A stretch of 64,000 nt of DNA. It comes from Prochlorococcus_E sp000760215. Lineage in GTDB: Bacteria; Cyanobacteriota; Cyanobacteriia; PCC-6307; Cyanobiaceae. Of this stretch, positions 45,368-55,181 are shown one piece after another. The DNA lies in NCBI RefSeq assembly GCF_047303175.1, contig NZ_CP138945.1; one strand, 5' to 3'. Within the stretch, counting starts at the first letter, position 1; the number at the start of each line of letters is the position of its first letter. Below the pieces are notes generated by a model. It did no database searches, was not told where the DNA came from, and saw only the letters and a program-made list of their open reading frames with translations. Position numbers and translations under genes: made by a program.

Positions 45368-46339
45368 TTGGTCAATGCCAGTCTGAATTGGGCCAGCATT
45401 GTAGGTATAGCCTTAGCCATTTGTGGTGGAGGTCTATATTTCTTGCGATCATTTAAGCCAGCTCTTGCGCGAGATTACGATGTATTTTTTGCTGCAATAG
45501 GCTTGCTTTGCGGTGGAATACTTTTTTTTCAAGGATGGCGTCTTGACCCAATTCTTCAATTTGGTCAATTTTTACTTGCAGGAACCACAGTATTTTTTGC
45601 ATATGAGAGTGTTCGATTAAGGGGTATTTCTACAGATCAAGCAAGGCGTTCTTCTTATTTCGATGATGAGTTTGATTCACCTTCTAGATCTAATCCTGGG
45701 TTTAGATCTAGAGGTGATGATGATTTTGACCAGTTTCAAGAAGTGGAGCCTATCAGTAGAAGGTTTGCAAATAGAGAGTCTTCAGATTATGAATCAGATG
45801 ACGATGATTTTTATAGATCAAGAAGAACTTCACGAGCAGCAATTCCTGAACAAGCTGCAAGCAGGAGAATTAGAACGCGACGAGATTCTGTAAAGCCTGA
45901 ATCCAGAGAATCTAGAAGAAGGGATAGGTTTAGCAATAATAATTATGAAGACGACGCTGTTAGAAGATCTAATTTCGGAGATCGACGAAATTATAGACAA
46001 GAAGAAAAGAGGGGCAGTAGGCCAAGGCCAAACTCGCAGACTTCAAGAGGAACAATAGATGGTAGAGATAAAGAAAGAAATACTAAATCTAATAATAGAA
46101 CTTTTGTAGATTCTTCAGTTAGATCAGATAGATACGGTTCTCCAAAGGGCACGCCCATTTCCAATAAGGCTGAAGAAGCAGCTTTTAGGCCTTCTTCTTC
46201 ATCTAAGTCAGTGAGGAGAAACGTTGACAACACAGAACCCTCTGATAGAAGAAGGTATTCAGGTGAGAACGATAGAAAACAAAGATCCCCCAGACAGAAT
46301 TCAATACCTAGAGACAATAGTTCTAGGTTTGATGATTAA
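45368..46339 (+). CDS. ycf66: Ycf66-like protein
   Basis: Ycf66 is conserved in cyanobacteria and some plastids, with unknown function. The first 85 residues hold three hydrophobic segments (about 10-27, 38-55, 62-78), with the family sequence CGGGLYFLRSFKPALARDYDVFFAAIGL-type blocks around the first two. The remaining 240 residues are extremely rich in Arg, Ser, Asp and Asn, with no hydrophobic core, so they are very likely disordered. The start is TTG. It follows psbX and converges on the hli gene. The length of 323 is long because of the tail. Confidence 0.88.
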   Translation: MVNASLNWASIVGIALAICGGGLYFLRSFKPALARDYDVFFAAIGLLCGGILFFQGWRLDPILQFGQFLLAGTTVFFAYESVRLRGISTDQARRSSYFDDEFDSPSRSNPGFRSRGDDDFDQFQEVEPISRRFANRESSDYESDDDDFYRSRRTSRAAIPEQAASRRIRTRRDSVKPESRESRRRDRFSNNNYEDDAVRRSNFGDRRNYRQEEKRGSRPRPNSQTSRGTIDGRDKERNTKSNNRTFVDSSVRSDRYGSPKGTPISNKAEEAAFRPSSSSKSVRRNVDNTEPSDRRRYSGENDRKQRSPRQNSIPRDNSSRFDD

Positions 46340-46372
46340 TTAAAAGGCTTAAGAATGCTTTCTCTGTTCCTA

Positions 46373-46621
46373 TTAAGGAATTAACCCAGCCCAATGAAGG
46401 AAACCCATATGACTAAGAACCTCTATTAGCAAAATCGCTGTAAATCCAATCATTGCAAATCTTCCATTTACTCTTTCTGCATAAGAACTCCATCCAAATG
46501 AAGGAATATCAGGAGTTGTTGCACTTGGAGTGTTATCTACTTCGCTCTTTTCATTGTTAATTTCTTGAGCGTTTTTGTTAGAGGATTCCAAGTTGGATGA
46601 TTCTGGATTGTTTGAGTTCAT
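46373..46621 (-). CDS. hli: High-light-inducible (Hli/SCP) chlorophyll-binding protein
   Basis: Hli proteins are one-helix relatives of plant light-harvesting proteins that bind chlorophyll and carotenoid and protect photosystem II assembly. The 82-residue product ends with the signature YAERVNGRFAMIGFTAILLIEVLS (ExxNGRxAMxGF) and the following HMGFLHWAGLIP. The first 40 residues are Asn/Ser/Glu-rich and lack structure, a longer tail than in the minimal Hli. It is nine bases downstream of the SbmA-like ABC gene on the same strand and may be co-expressed with it. Confidence 0.93.
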   Translation of the reverse strand: MNSNNPESSNLESSNKNAQEINNEKSEVDNTPSATTPDIPSFGWSSYAERVNGRFAMIGFTAILLIEVLSHMGFLHWAGLIP

Positions 46622-46630
46622 GGAATCAAA

Positions 46631-48622
46631 TTAAGATTTTTTTTCAAATGCATAGCTGGAGGATGGCTGTAAACGCCATGAACCATTCCCTGTAAGTTCG
46701 AGAACAGATTCATGGAAGTCTAAAAGTGTTGGTCTATGGCCAACACTTATGACAGCTAGATCTCTTTTCTTTAACAGACTATATAAGTGCTCTTCTGTAT
46801 TTATATCTAAAGCACTTGTTGCTTCATCTAAAACTGCAAATCTTGGTGAATTCAAAAGTAATCTTCCGAATGCTAATCTTTGCTGCTCTCCTAGTGAAAG
46901 GATTCGTGGCCAATCTTGTTTGATAGTTAAATCAGGATACCGATCTATAAGTGATGCAAGATTTACTTCTTTTAGGACTGATCTAAGATGGTCGTCACTA
47001 AATTTACTTTGATCTGTTGGATAACATAATTGTTCTCGAAGAGAGCCAAGGAGCATATATGGTTTTTGAGGGATAAACAATAGATCCCCTTGCTTTGGTC
47101 GATCAATATTTCCATTACTGGGCTTCCATAAACCACTAATCATTCTTAGTAATGATGTTTTTCCGCACCCTGAAGGACCTACAACTAGCAAACTATCATT
47201 TTGATTGATGTTGAGACTTAAATCTAAGATTATTTGTTTGTCACTTCCTGGTGGATTTAGGTCTGCATTTTTTATAATTATAGAATCACTTGCTAATTCC
47301 AAATCGTTTTGATTTGGAATGATTTGATTGCTTACTTTTTCTACTTTTGATTGGAAACCTTCTAGCCTACTAATACCAGCAGTAAATTTTGCTAACTCTT
47401 CAATTTGATTTACTACAAAAAATAATGATCCTTCCACCATTCCAAAAGCAAAACTTGCTTGAATAAATCTTCCATAATCAATCTCACCTGCAAAATATGG
47501 AATAGCCATAATTAAATATGGAAAGAAATTACCGGCATAATTTATTGATCTTCTCATTACATCAATAATTACTCTCCAAATAATCAGGAGGTTAAAGTTA
47601 TCAACTACTTCAGAAAGTCTTCTTTGTGTCTCTGCCTTTTCAGGCTTTTCTCCCGAATAGAAAGCAATGGATTCTGCATTATCTCTAATATGGACTAAAC
47701 CGTATCTAAAATCAGCTTCGTATCTAAGTTGATCAAAATCAATCCGTACAAGATTCTTTCCTGCAATAAGTAATATACTGGTTGCAAACGCTGCATAAGT
47801 AAAAAGAGACAAGGTGAGTGTTTTACTTATAGTCCACAAAATAATAATATTTAATGAGAAAGTCAGTAATGCATCAAATATTCCTAAAGTAAACGATAGA
47901 CTTTGTCCTGTAAAAGCTCTTGTATCATCTGTAATACGTTGGTCAGGATTGTCTACATCAGTTTCTTCTTCATCATTTGGGTTTAGAATATAATATGCTT
48001 TATTTTTCATATAATCTGAAATTAGACTTTTAGATAGCCATTCTCTCCATATCAGTCCTAGCTTATATGTGAAAAATATTTGTGAAACTCTTATTGGTAA
48101 AGCGACTATAAAACAAAAAGCATAAATCCATAATATTTTATAAAATCCAGACTCTTGTTTTTCTACTAATGCATTTGTGAGATCTCTTGCTATAAAACCA
48201 ATACCAGCATTTATTCCATTGACAGCTAAAAGCATTATTACAATAATTCCAAGGAAAGACCAGTGAATCCATTTCTTATTACGTAGCTCATGTCTATAAT
48301 TAAAGAATGATATACTTCCAATTAAAAATATTCCTATAAAGAAAACTCCCCACCAACTTGACCATATTGAATCTACTATTCCAACTACACCGCCAAAATA
48401 TTTTTCTAATAAAATAGGTTGTATTTTTTCAAATAATTCTATTAAACCAGTTAATAAAATAAGAACTATTCCTCCTACACAAAATAAAAGTGATATAAGA
48501 AGCCATATAAAAGTCCAACCACTATTATGTTCGAGTGGAAGAAAAAAGGGCTGAGCTAATTTTCTTAAACTACCTAGTTGATCTTTTAGGGTTTTATGAT
48601 TAGAAATGCTTTGTTCTGTCAT
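46631..48622 (-). CDS. SbmA/BacA-like ABC transporter (fused)
   Basis: The 663-residue half-transporter has about six to eight membrane segments in residues 30-420 and one ATPase domain from about 455. Walker A is VVGPSGCGKTSLL near residue 485, the signature reads LSLGEQQRLAFGRLL and Walker B is AVLDEATSALD. The membrane part resembles the SbmA/BacA and ABCD type (YddA-like), whose members handle vitamin B12, peptides or very long acyl chains. It is upstream of hli with nine bases between them. The substrate is unknown. The 218 bases before it hold its promoter and no gene. Confidence 0.85.
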   Translation of the reverse strand: MTEQSISNHKTLKDQLGSLRKLAQPFFLPLEHNSGWTFIWLLISLLFCVGGIVLILLTGLIELFEKIQPILLEKYFGGVVGIVDSIWSSWWGVFFIGIFLIGSISFFNYRHELRNKKWIHWSFLGIIVIMLLAVNGINAGIGFIARDLTNALVEKQESGFYKILWIYAFCFIVALPIRVSQIFFTYKLGLIWREWLSKSLISDYMKNKAYYILNPNDEEETDVDNPDQRITDDTRAFTGQSLSFTLGIFDALLTFSLNIIILWTISKTLTLSLFTYAAFATSILLIAGKNLVRIDFDQLRYEADFRYGLVHIRDNAESIAFYSGEKPEKAETQRRLSEVVDNFNLLIIWRVIIDVMRRSINYAGNFFPYLIMAIPYFAGEIDYGRFIQASFAFGMVEGSLFFVVNQIEELAKFTAGISRLEGFQSKVEKVSNQIIPNQNDLELASDSIIIKNADLNPPGSDKQIILDLSLNINQNDSLLVVGPSGCGKTSLLRMISGLWKPSNGNIDRPKQGDLLFIPQKPYMLLGSLREQLCYPTDQSKFSDDHLRSVLKEVNLASLIDRYPDLTIKQDWPRILSLGEQQRLAFGRLLLNSPRFAVLDEATSALDINTEEHLYSLLKKRDLAVISVGHRPTLLDFHESVLELTGNGSWRLQPSSSYAFEKKS

Positions 48623-48840
48623 GGCAATATAAGCAATGTTTATCCTTGTAAGAACCTATTTAATCCAATTCTATTATTCATTGCTTGCGAATGTTAACTA
48701 AAAGCTTCAAATTCTCATCAAATTTTTTTATTTAATATTGTTTGAACTTCAGAATCCATTTGTTAGAGGGTTTTTAGTCATTGTTTTCATTTTCGAAGTA
48801 TCTAGAAAACTTTTATCTTGGGCTCCTTGTGTATTTGAGA

Positions 48841-49182
48841 TTATCCTGGTGGCCAATTTAATTCACGTCCTCCAATGATATGTATATGGAGGTGAAAGAC
48901 TGTTTGTCCGGCTTTTTCACCTGTGTTTATTACTGTTCTCCAATTGCTTAATCCTTCCTTTTTAGCAATTTGTGCAGATACAAGAAGTAAGTGGCCAAGT
49001 AATTCTTTATCTTCATCTTGTACTTCACGAAGACTACTGATTTTTTTTCTTGGTATTATCAGAATATGTACCGGAGCTTGTGGTTGGATATCTTTAAATC
49101 CAATACAGCTTGAATCGCTGTAAATTTGATCACATGGAATTTCTCCATTCAAAATTCTGCTAAAGATTGTTTCTTCAGTCAT
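48841..49182 (-). CDS. HIT family nucleotide-binding protein (HinT-like)
   Basis: This 113-residue histidine-triad protein hydrolyses nucleotide phosphoramidates or related adenylates. It shows the opening ETIFSRILNGEIPCDQIYSD, the DIQPQAPVHILIIPRK strand and the active-site HxHxH (FHLHIHIIGG) near residues 96-101, ending WPPG. The length is typical of bacterial HinT. It is followed downstream by the SbmA-like gene at some distance and preceded by def on the same strand across 130 bases. Its cellular substrate is not known in most bacteria. Confidence 0.93.
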   Translation of the reverse strand: MTEETIFSRILNGEIPCDQIYSDSSCIGFKDIQPQAPVHILIIPRKKISSLREVQDEDKELLGHLLLVSAQIAKKEGLSNWRTVINTGEKAGQTVFHLHIHIIGGRELNWPPG

Positions 49183-49312
49183 AAGAAACTTTTTTATCTA
49201 ACTTTTAGATTCTATAGTTTTTAAAAAGTTTTGACTTGTTAGATTCAATTAAGAATTTATTTGTAATCAAATGTGCAATATAAAGATTTTACTTAGAAAA
49301 ACTCATGCTAAA

Positions 49313-49918
49313 TTATGTTATTGCAATCACATCTTTAGCTTGGAATCCATTATCTTTTAATTCCTTTTTTAATTCAGTTTGATTGGTTACTCTATCTACA
49401 AATAATACTCCATCTAAATGATCCATTTCATGTTGTATACACCTTGCAAGTAATCCATCAGGGCTTATTTTTTTTGGCCGCCCCATCTCATCTCTAAAAT
49501 TAACTTTAATGGAAGATGGCCTAATGACATCAAGGTATACGCCTGGAATACTTAAACAACCTTCTTCATATGTATCTATAGAAGCACTAAATTCTGTAAT
49601 TTCAGGGTTAATGAGAATAATTGGGGGAGTAGTTGAATTTTCGATATCTAAATCTATTACTAAGAGCTGCTTGTGTATTCCTACTTGAGGTGCTGCCAAT
49701 CCAATTCCTTTAGCAGAATACATACTATGGAGCATTTGTTTTACTAGATCTCTAATAGACGAATCAACCTTGCTGATTCTTTGGGCTGATTGACGTAAAA
49801 CCGAGTTTCCTAGAGTATGTATCTTTAGTTCAGGAGTATCCAGTGGCTTTTTGGAAACATCATTAGATGTTCGTTGCTTTTCAGCATTAATTGCAAGCTG
49901 TGTAAAAGTGCGAGCCAA
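49313..49918 (-). CDS. def: Peptide deformylase
   Basis: Def removes the formyl group from the N-terminal Met of new proteins, using Fe(II) or Zn. The three motifs are GIGLAAPQVG near residues 77-86, EGCLSIPG near 120-127 and QHEMDHLDG near 161-169, giving the Cys and two His metal ligands plus catalytic Glu. About 30 residues before LKIHTLGNSVLRQ-like family start are extra and Ser/Thr-rich, common in cyanobacterial type 1B enzymes. The gene diverges from the S9 peptidase gene with 63 bases between starts. Confidence 0.95.
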   Translation of the reverse strand: MARTFTQLAINAEKQRTSNDVSKKPLDTPELKIHTLGNSVLRQSAQRISKVDSSIRDLVKQMLHSMYSAKGIGLAAPQVGIHKQLLVIDLDIENSTTPPIILINPEITEFSASIDTYEEGCLSIPGVYLDVIRPSSIKVNFRDEMGRPKKISPDGLLARCIQHEMDHLDGVLFVDRVTNQTELKKELKDNGFQAKDVIAIT

Positions 49919-49981
49919 GGAGCTTATTTGGAACTCATATGAATTTTACCTATTTTATGAACTAATTAGCTGATTTGTTCG

Positions 49982-51937
49982 ATGAACTTTAAGGATAGAG
50001 ATTCTAATTTCTCATCAATTCATAGTATGAAGTTAGATGCAGGAAGTGTTTTTGCCTCCAGACCCAAGCTCAAGGAGATAAAATTACGTGATGGTTTTGT
50101 TTTGTGGTTAGAGCAAAGGTCTGATGAGGGTGGTAGAACAACAGCACTTATCAGACCCTTAGGTAACAGTAATTTATCAGCTCAGGAATTAACGTCTTTT
50201 CCATGTGATGTTCGTACTCGTATTCATGGGTATGGCGGCGGCGCATTTGCATCTGCAATTTCTGAGGAGCAACTCTGGTTGGCTTGGGTGGATGACACGA
50301 ATGCTTCTGTGTGGACTCAATGTTGGAAATTAAATAATTCTTCCAATCAAGAAAAGACTTATTTTAGTCCAGTTAATCAATCAATTTGTCTTTCTAGAAC
50401 AGCTAATGTTTGTTTTGGAGATGGTTTGATTGATCTAAAACGAATGATATGGATAGGCATTATGGAAAAAGAAAAGAAAGATTATTTAGTCACATTTTCA
50501 TTATTTGATCAATCACAAGATCCAAACATTATTTATCAAGCGAAAGATTTTATTGGATATCCAACATTATCTCCTAATTCTGAGAAATTAGCTTGGGTTG
50601 AGTGGCAAAGTCTTTCAATGCCATGGGATCAAAGTAAGCTTTTAGTAGGCTCTTTATCCAATAGAGATAAACTAATTTCAATTAATACTTTGCTTGGTGA
50701 TTCATCTGATATACCTGTTTCAGTGTTTCAACCAACTTGGTTCAATAATAATAAAATTTTGATTTCCGAAGACGAAAGTGGTTGGTGGAATCTAAAACTT
50801 ATTGAACTTTGTATAACGAATAATTTAATAAAGAATAGTAAAAATATTCATAGAATAGAAGCGGAATTTGCTTTACCTCAATGGGTTGCTGGAATGTCTA
50901 CTATTTCTGTTTATGATGAAAAGATTGTAGCTTTAAGTTGTAAAGATTCTATGTGGAGACTTAATATAATAACTGAGGACTCAAGTCTAAAAAATATAGA
51001 TATTCCTTTTGATGATTTGTCTTACTTAGATTCAGATAATGATTATGCAGTTATGTTTGCTAGTAATTCTTATCAGGATTTCTCCATCTTAGAAGTAGAT
51101 TTAAACAAAAATGTTTGGACAAATTACTTCGATAATAGCTCTCTCCCAATACTTCAAGAAAACATTAGTGTAGGCGAAAGTTTTTGGTTTAATGGCTTTA
51201 ATGATCATCTAACTCATGCCTGGTACTACCCTCCTGTTTCTGGATATTCTGCGCCTAGTCCTCTTTTAGTCAAAATCCATAGTGGACCTACTTCTATGGC
51301 ATCGCGAGGTTTGAATCTTGGTATTCAATTTTGGACTTCGCGAGGTTGGAGTGTAGTGGATGTTAATTATTCTGGTTCTTCTGGTTTTGGTAGAGATTAT
51401 CGTGATCGTCTTAAAAGAGCTTGGGGTCATGCCGATGTCTTTGATTGTTGCGCTGCAGCATTAAAATTGGTTGAGTTAGGCAAAGTTAATGAAGAATATA
51501 TTGCTATCGAAGGATCTAGTGCAGGAGGGTTTACAGCATTAGCATGCTTATCCAGTTCGAATATTTTTAAAGTAGCGGCATGTAAGTACCCTGTAACAGA
51601 TTTAATTTCTATGCAGAAGAAAACCCATCGTTTCGAAGCTAGTTATTTGGACCATTTGTTGGGGACTTTCTCTGACAATAAAAGCATCTATATTGACCGC
51701 TCACCAATTAACAATATAGATAAAATTAATACTCCAATTATATTTTTTCATGGTTTAAAAGATAATGTTGTTCATTTTGAACAGGTAAATCAATTTATTT
51801 CCAGACTTAAAAATAATTCTATTGCTGTAGAGTTAAAGACTTTTCCAAACGAAGGTCATGGCTTTCATGATATTAAGGTCAAGATTGAGGCTTTAGAACT
51901 AACTGAAAAGTTCTTTTTATATCACTTAGGCATTTAA
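49982..51937 (+). CDS. Prolyl-oligopeptidase family serine peptidase (S9, acylaminoacyl peptidase-like)
   Basis: The 651-residue enzyme has an N-terminal beta-propeller-like region (about residues 40-385) and a C-terminal alpha/beta hydrolase domain. The catalytic Ser is in GSSAGGFTA near residue 512, the Asp in GLKDNVVH near 593 and the His in EGHGFHD near 626. The SGPTSMASRGLN and WSVVDVNYSGSSGFGRDYR segments are typical of S9C dipeptidyl/acylaminoacyl peptidases. It is cytosolic as no signal peptide is seen. It overlaps the stop of convergent sufS by four bases. The natural substrates are unknown. Confidence 0.9.
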   Translation: MNFKDRDSNFSSIHSMKLDAGSVFASRPKLKEIKLRDGFVLWLEQRSDEGGRTTALIRPLGNSNLSAQELTSFPCDVRTRIHGYGGGAFASAISEEQLWLAWVDDTNASVWTQCWKLNNSSNQEKTYFSPVNQSICLSRTANVCFGDGLIDLKRMIWIGIMEKEKKDYLVTFSLFDQSQDPNIIYQAKDFIGYPTLSPNSEKLAWVEWQSLSMPWDQSKLLVGSLSNRDKLISINTLLGDSSDIPVSVFQPTWFNNNKILISEDESGWWNLKLIELCITNNLIKNSKNIHRIEAEFALPQWVAGMSTISVYDEKIVALSCKDSMWRLNIITEDSSLKNIDIPFDDLSYLDSDNDYAVMFASNSYQDFSILEVDLNKNVWTNYFDNSSLPILQENISVGESFWFNGFNDHLTHAWYYPPVSGYSAPSPLLVKIHSGPTSMASRGLNLGIQFWTSRGWSVVDVNYSGSSGFGRDYRDRLKRAWGHADVFDCCAAALKLVELGKVNEEYIAIEGSSAGGFTALACLSSSNIFKVAACKYPVTDLISMQKKTHRFEASYLDHLLGTFSDNKSIYIDRSPINNIDKINTPIIFFHGLKDNVVHFEQVNQFISRLKNNSIAVELKTFPNEGHGFHDIKVKIEALELTEKFFLYHLGI

Positions 51938-53166
51938 GAGTGATCTAATAAAAACTTAATACTGGATGATAGTGATTCATAAAATTCATCTATTTCTTCT
52001 TTTGTTGAAGTAAAGCTGAGACTTGCACGTGCGGAAGAATTAATCTCATAAAATGCATGAAGTGGTTGACAACAATGATGACCACTTCTAATGCAAATAT
52101 TTTTGGAATCTAATAATTCAGCTATATCATTTGAATGCACATTTTCAATGTAGAAAGTAGCCAAAGGAGCTCTTTTGGGTTGTTGTTTTGGACTTGGCCC
52201 TAAAATAACAATATTATCTAGATTACTAAGCTTATCAAAAAGATATTCTGTTAACATTCTTTCATATGAGTGTATATTTTCTAAGCCAATAGACTCTAGA
52301 TACAGTATTGCTGCTCCCATACCAATTGCTTCTCCTATCGCTGGAGTTCCAGCTTCAAACTTAAATGGTAAGTCTGCCCAGTCGCTTTCATATAAAGAGA
52401 CATTGTTTATCATTTCACCCCCACCAATAAAAGGAGGCATTATTTCTAAGATTTCCTCTCGACCCCAAAGGAATCCGCATCCAGTTGGACCACATATCTT
52501 ATGGGAAGAACCTGCAAGGAAATCTATATTTAATTCATTCACATTGATAGCTTGATGTGCAAGACTTTGGCATGCGTCGATAAGAACTATGGCTCCTACG
52601 CTATGAGCTATTTCAGTTATTGTTTTAATTGGATTACAGCTTCCTAAAGTATTACTGATATGTAATATGCTTACTATCTTAGTTTTTTCATTTACTTGCT
52701 TTCTGAAATCATTAATATCTAATTCTCCTGTTTCAGTAATTCCTATATAACGTAGCTTGCATCCTTTGCGTTTTGCTAGAAGTTGCCAAGGGACTATATT
52801 GCTATGATGTTCCATTAGGCTAATTAAGATTTCATCTCCTTCTTTTAGCTGACTGTTACCCCATGAATACGCAACCAGGTTAATTGCTTCGGTTGCATTA
52901 CGGGTAAAAATAATCTCTTTACTAGAGTTTGCTTTAATGAACTTAGAAGTTATTTCTCTAGCTTGTTCAAATGCGTATGTTGCTTTTGCACTTAATTGAT
53001 GAGCACCTCTATGAACATTTGCATTTTCATTGCTGTAATAATGAACTAGAGCTTCAATTACTTGTCTAGGTTTTTGACTAGTGGCTGCATGATCTAGATA
53101 AATTAAATTATGCTCTTTTTTAGAAAGTAAAGGAAAATCTTTTCTTGTTTTATGGGATAAATTCAT
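51934..53166 (-). CDS. sufS: Cysteine desulfurase SufS
   Basis: SufS takes sulfur from cysteine as an enzyme-bound persulfide for Fe-S cluster assembly. The PLP lysine is in SSHKICGPTGCGFLWG near residue 223, and the sulfur-carrying Cys is in RSGHHCCQPL near 365. The chosen start is the ATG of MNLSHKTRKDFPLL, two bases after the sufD stop. A further upstream GTG/ATG frame would overlap sufD. The product has 410 residues, as is usual for SufS. It is the fourth gene of sufBCDS. The desulfurase activator SufE is not in the window. Confidence 0.95.
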   Translation of the reverse strand: MNLSHKTRKDFPLLSKKEHNLIYLDHAATSQKPRQVIEALVHYYSNENANVHRGAHQLSAKATYAFEQAREITSKFIKANSSKEIIFTRNATEAINLVAYSWGNSQLKEGDEILISLMEHHSNIVPWQLLAKRKGCKLRYIGITETGELDINDFRKQVNEKTKIVSILHISNTLGSCNPIKTITEIAHSVGAIVLIDACQSLAHQAINVNELNIDFLAGSSHKICGPTGCGFLWGREEILEIMPPFIGGGEMINNVSLYESDWADLPFKFEAGTPAIGEAIGMGAAILYLESIGLENIHSYERMLTEYLFDKLSNLDNIVILGPSPKQQPKRAPLATFYIENVHSNDIAELLDSKNICIRSGHHCCQPLHAFYEINSSARASLSFTSTKEEIDEFYESLSSSIKFLLDHS

Positions 53167-53168
53167 TA

Positions 53169-54392
53169 TTATTTTTTTAGGTAATCTAGATATCCTGATA
53201 GATGTGACCAATTAACCGCTTGCAAAGGGAGGTAAGCCAAGATATCTTTGCAAAAACCTTTCATCATTAATTGACTGGCTTTATTAGAATTAATTCCTCT
53301 ACTTTGTAAGTAGAAGAGTTGCTCTTCTTCTAACTTGCTAACTGTTGCACCATGTTTACATTGAACATTATCTGCAATAATTTTTAGTTTTGGACTAGTA
53401 TCAACTTTTGATTGAGGTGAAAGTAGAAGATTTTTATTTAATTGTGATGCATCAGTGTTTTGAGCAATTTTAGGCACATTAATTAATCCATTAAAGATTG
53501 AATGTGATTTATTATTGAGAATTGATTTCTGATTTTGCTCTAAGCAACCATTTGGCCCATTAAAGTTCATAATTGAAAATGTCGCTAACTCTTGATCTTC
53601 TTCACAAATCTGTAGACCATTTATTTTAGTTACTGCATTTCCATTTAATTGAATAATGCTTTTTTCTATATGGCTAAGATTCCAACCTTCTTGAAAACAA
53701 CTTAGGGAATAATTACTTTTTTCTTCCTGATTTACTACAATCTTTGCTAATAATTTTGAGTGCCCTCTTCCAATAGCAAGGACCCCATGATTGACAGTTG
53801 AATTTTCTTCAATATAAATATCAATTACGTGACTATATGCTGTAAATTCAGAACCTTCTAGTATTTCTAAAAGATCTAACTTTGAATCTTTTTCGACTAT
53901 TAATATAATCTTAGATGGAATTAATTCTTTTTCTTTACTGGATAGTATGATTTCTATTGATGTAAGTTCTTTCCCACTTACTTTAAGGCCAATTATGCTA
54001 TTATTTATAGCTGAATTAAGATTTAGTATAAAATCATTTTTTGTTTGATCACTTTTAGACAAATATTGTTGAATTTCATTGTCATTCATTAACTTAATAT
54101 TTTTTGGTAAATTATTAGACTTTAATTTCTCTTTGCAATTAATAAATAGTTGATATGAACCTCCCTTCGAATGGGAAGTTGCAGCAAGATTAATTTTATT
54201 ATTATTTAATTGGACAGGAAGTTTTAAGATCTCACTCAGACGATTTAAATTTGTAAAACGCCACTCTTCAATTTTCTTTGTTGGAAAACCATTTTCTATT
54301 AATAATTTCTTTGCTTGTTTCTGAGAGTTTTTCAATACACCCTCACTTATTGGTAGAGAATCTATCCATTCATGATCAAACTTATCCTTCAT
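53169..54392 (-). CDS. sufD: Fe-S cluster assembly protein SufD
   Basis: SufD forms the scaffold complex SufBC2D with SufB and the SufC ATPase, on which iron-sulfur clusters are built. The 407-residue product shows the core beta-helix (residues about 130-330), with the family stretch KHGATVSKLEEEQLFYLQSRGINSNKA near residues 345-371 that is shared with SufB. The N-terminal helical part carries WRFTNL. It overlaps sufC by four bases (ATGA-type overlap), so translation is coupled. The sequence is more divergent than SufB, as is normal. Confidence 0.93.
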   Translation of the reverse strand: MKDKFDHEWIDSLPISEGVLKNSQKQAKKLLIENGFPTKKIEEWRFTNLNRLSEILKLPVQLNNNKINLAATSHSKGGSYQLFINCKEKLKSNNLPKNIKLMNDNEIQQYLSKSDQTKNDFILNLNSAINNSIIGLKVSGKELTSIEIILSSKEKELIPSKIILIVEKDSKLDLLEILEGSEFTAYSHVIDIYIEENSTVNHGVLAIGRGHSKLLAKIVVNQEEKSNYSLSCFQEGWNLSHIEKSIIQLNGNAVTKINGLQICEEDQELATFSIMNFNGPNGCLEQNQKSILNNKSHSIFNGLINVPKIAQNTDASQLNKNLLLSPQSKVDTSPKLKIIADNVQCKHGATVSKLEEEQLFYLQSRGINSNKASQLMMKGFCKDILAYLPLQAVNWSHLSGYLDYLKK

Positions 54393-55150
54393 TTATTTTT
54401 AATTCCTGCATAACCTGATTTTTCAAGTTCTATAGCAAGGTCAATAGTCCCTGTTTTAACTATTTTCCCTTCTTCCATAATATGAACAAAATCTGGCTTT
54501 ACTTCATTTAATAGTCGTTGGTAATGTGTAATTAAAATAATGGCATTTTTCTTTGAGTGAATTTTATTTATACCTGCTGCAACTATTCTTAAGGCATCTA
54601 TATCTAGACCTGAATCTGTTTCATCTAAAATTGAAATTAAAGGTTCAAGTAGTGCCATTTGAAGTATCTCATTGCGTTTTTTCTCTCCTCCAGAAAACCC
54701 TTGATTCACACCCCTTTCTAGAAAACTACTTTCCATTTTTACTATGTCTAGTTTCTTTTCTACTAATTCTTGAAATTCAAATACATCAAGCTCACTTTGT
54801 TTTAATTCCTTTCTTCGATTATTTAATGCTTCCCTAAGAAAATCTATGTTTCTTACACCTGCTATTTCTATAGGATATTGGAAACCAAGGAATATTCCTC
54901 GATTTGATCTTTCTTCTGGGTCTAGGTTGTTAATATTGATATTGTTAAATATAATTTGCCCTGATAAAATAGAATATTCAGGATGTCCTGCAATAACTTT
55001 GGATAATGTGCTTTTTCCACTGCCATTTTGTCCCATTATCGCATGGATTTCTCCTTCTTTAATGGTCAGATTTATGCCACGCAAAATATTCTCATCTTCT
55101 ATTCCAACATGAAGATCTTTGATTTCTAATATGACTTCTTCTGATTTCAT
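54389..55150 (-). CDS. sufC: Fe-S assembly ATPase SufC
   Basis: SufC is the ABC-type ATPase of the SufBCD scaffold. It has Walker A GQNGSGKSTLSK near residues 40-51, the signature FSGGEKKRNEILQ near 155-167 and Walker B SILDETDSGLD near 176-186, with the Glu followed by Thr-Asp as in other SufC. The switch His is ILITHYQRLL. The 253 residues have no membrane domain. It lies 31 bases after sufB and overlaps sufD by four bases, consistent with a single operon. Confidence 0.96.
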   Translation of the reverse strand: MKSEEVILEIKDLHVGIEDENILRGINLTIKEGEIHAIMGQNGSGKSTLSKVIAGHPEYSILSGQIIFNNININNLDPEERSNRGIFLGFQYPIEIAGVRNIDFLREALNNRRKELKQSELDVFEFQELVEKKLDIVKMESSFLERGVNQGFSGGEKKRNEILQMALLEPLISILDETDSGLDIDALRIVAAGINKIHSKKNAIILITHYQRLLNEVKPDFVHIMEEGKIVKTGTIDLAIELEKSGYAGIKNK

Positions 55151-55181
55151 TTGTTATCTAATAGATTTAGTATAAGTTTGT

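Noticed and set aside
45193..45420. Minus-strand frame of 75 codons across psbX and ycf66
   Set aside because: It is antisense to two better supported genes and has no protein-like pattern.
54553..54837. Plus-strand frame of 94 codons inside sufC
   Set aside because: It is antisense to sufC, which has complete ABC motifs; leucine-rich composition is an artefact.
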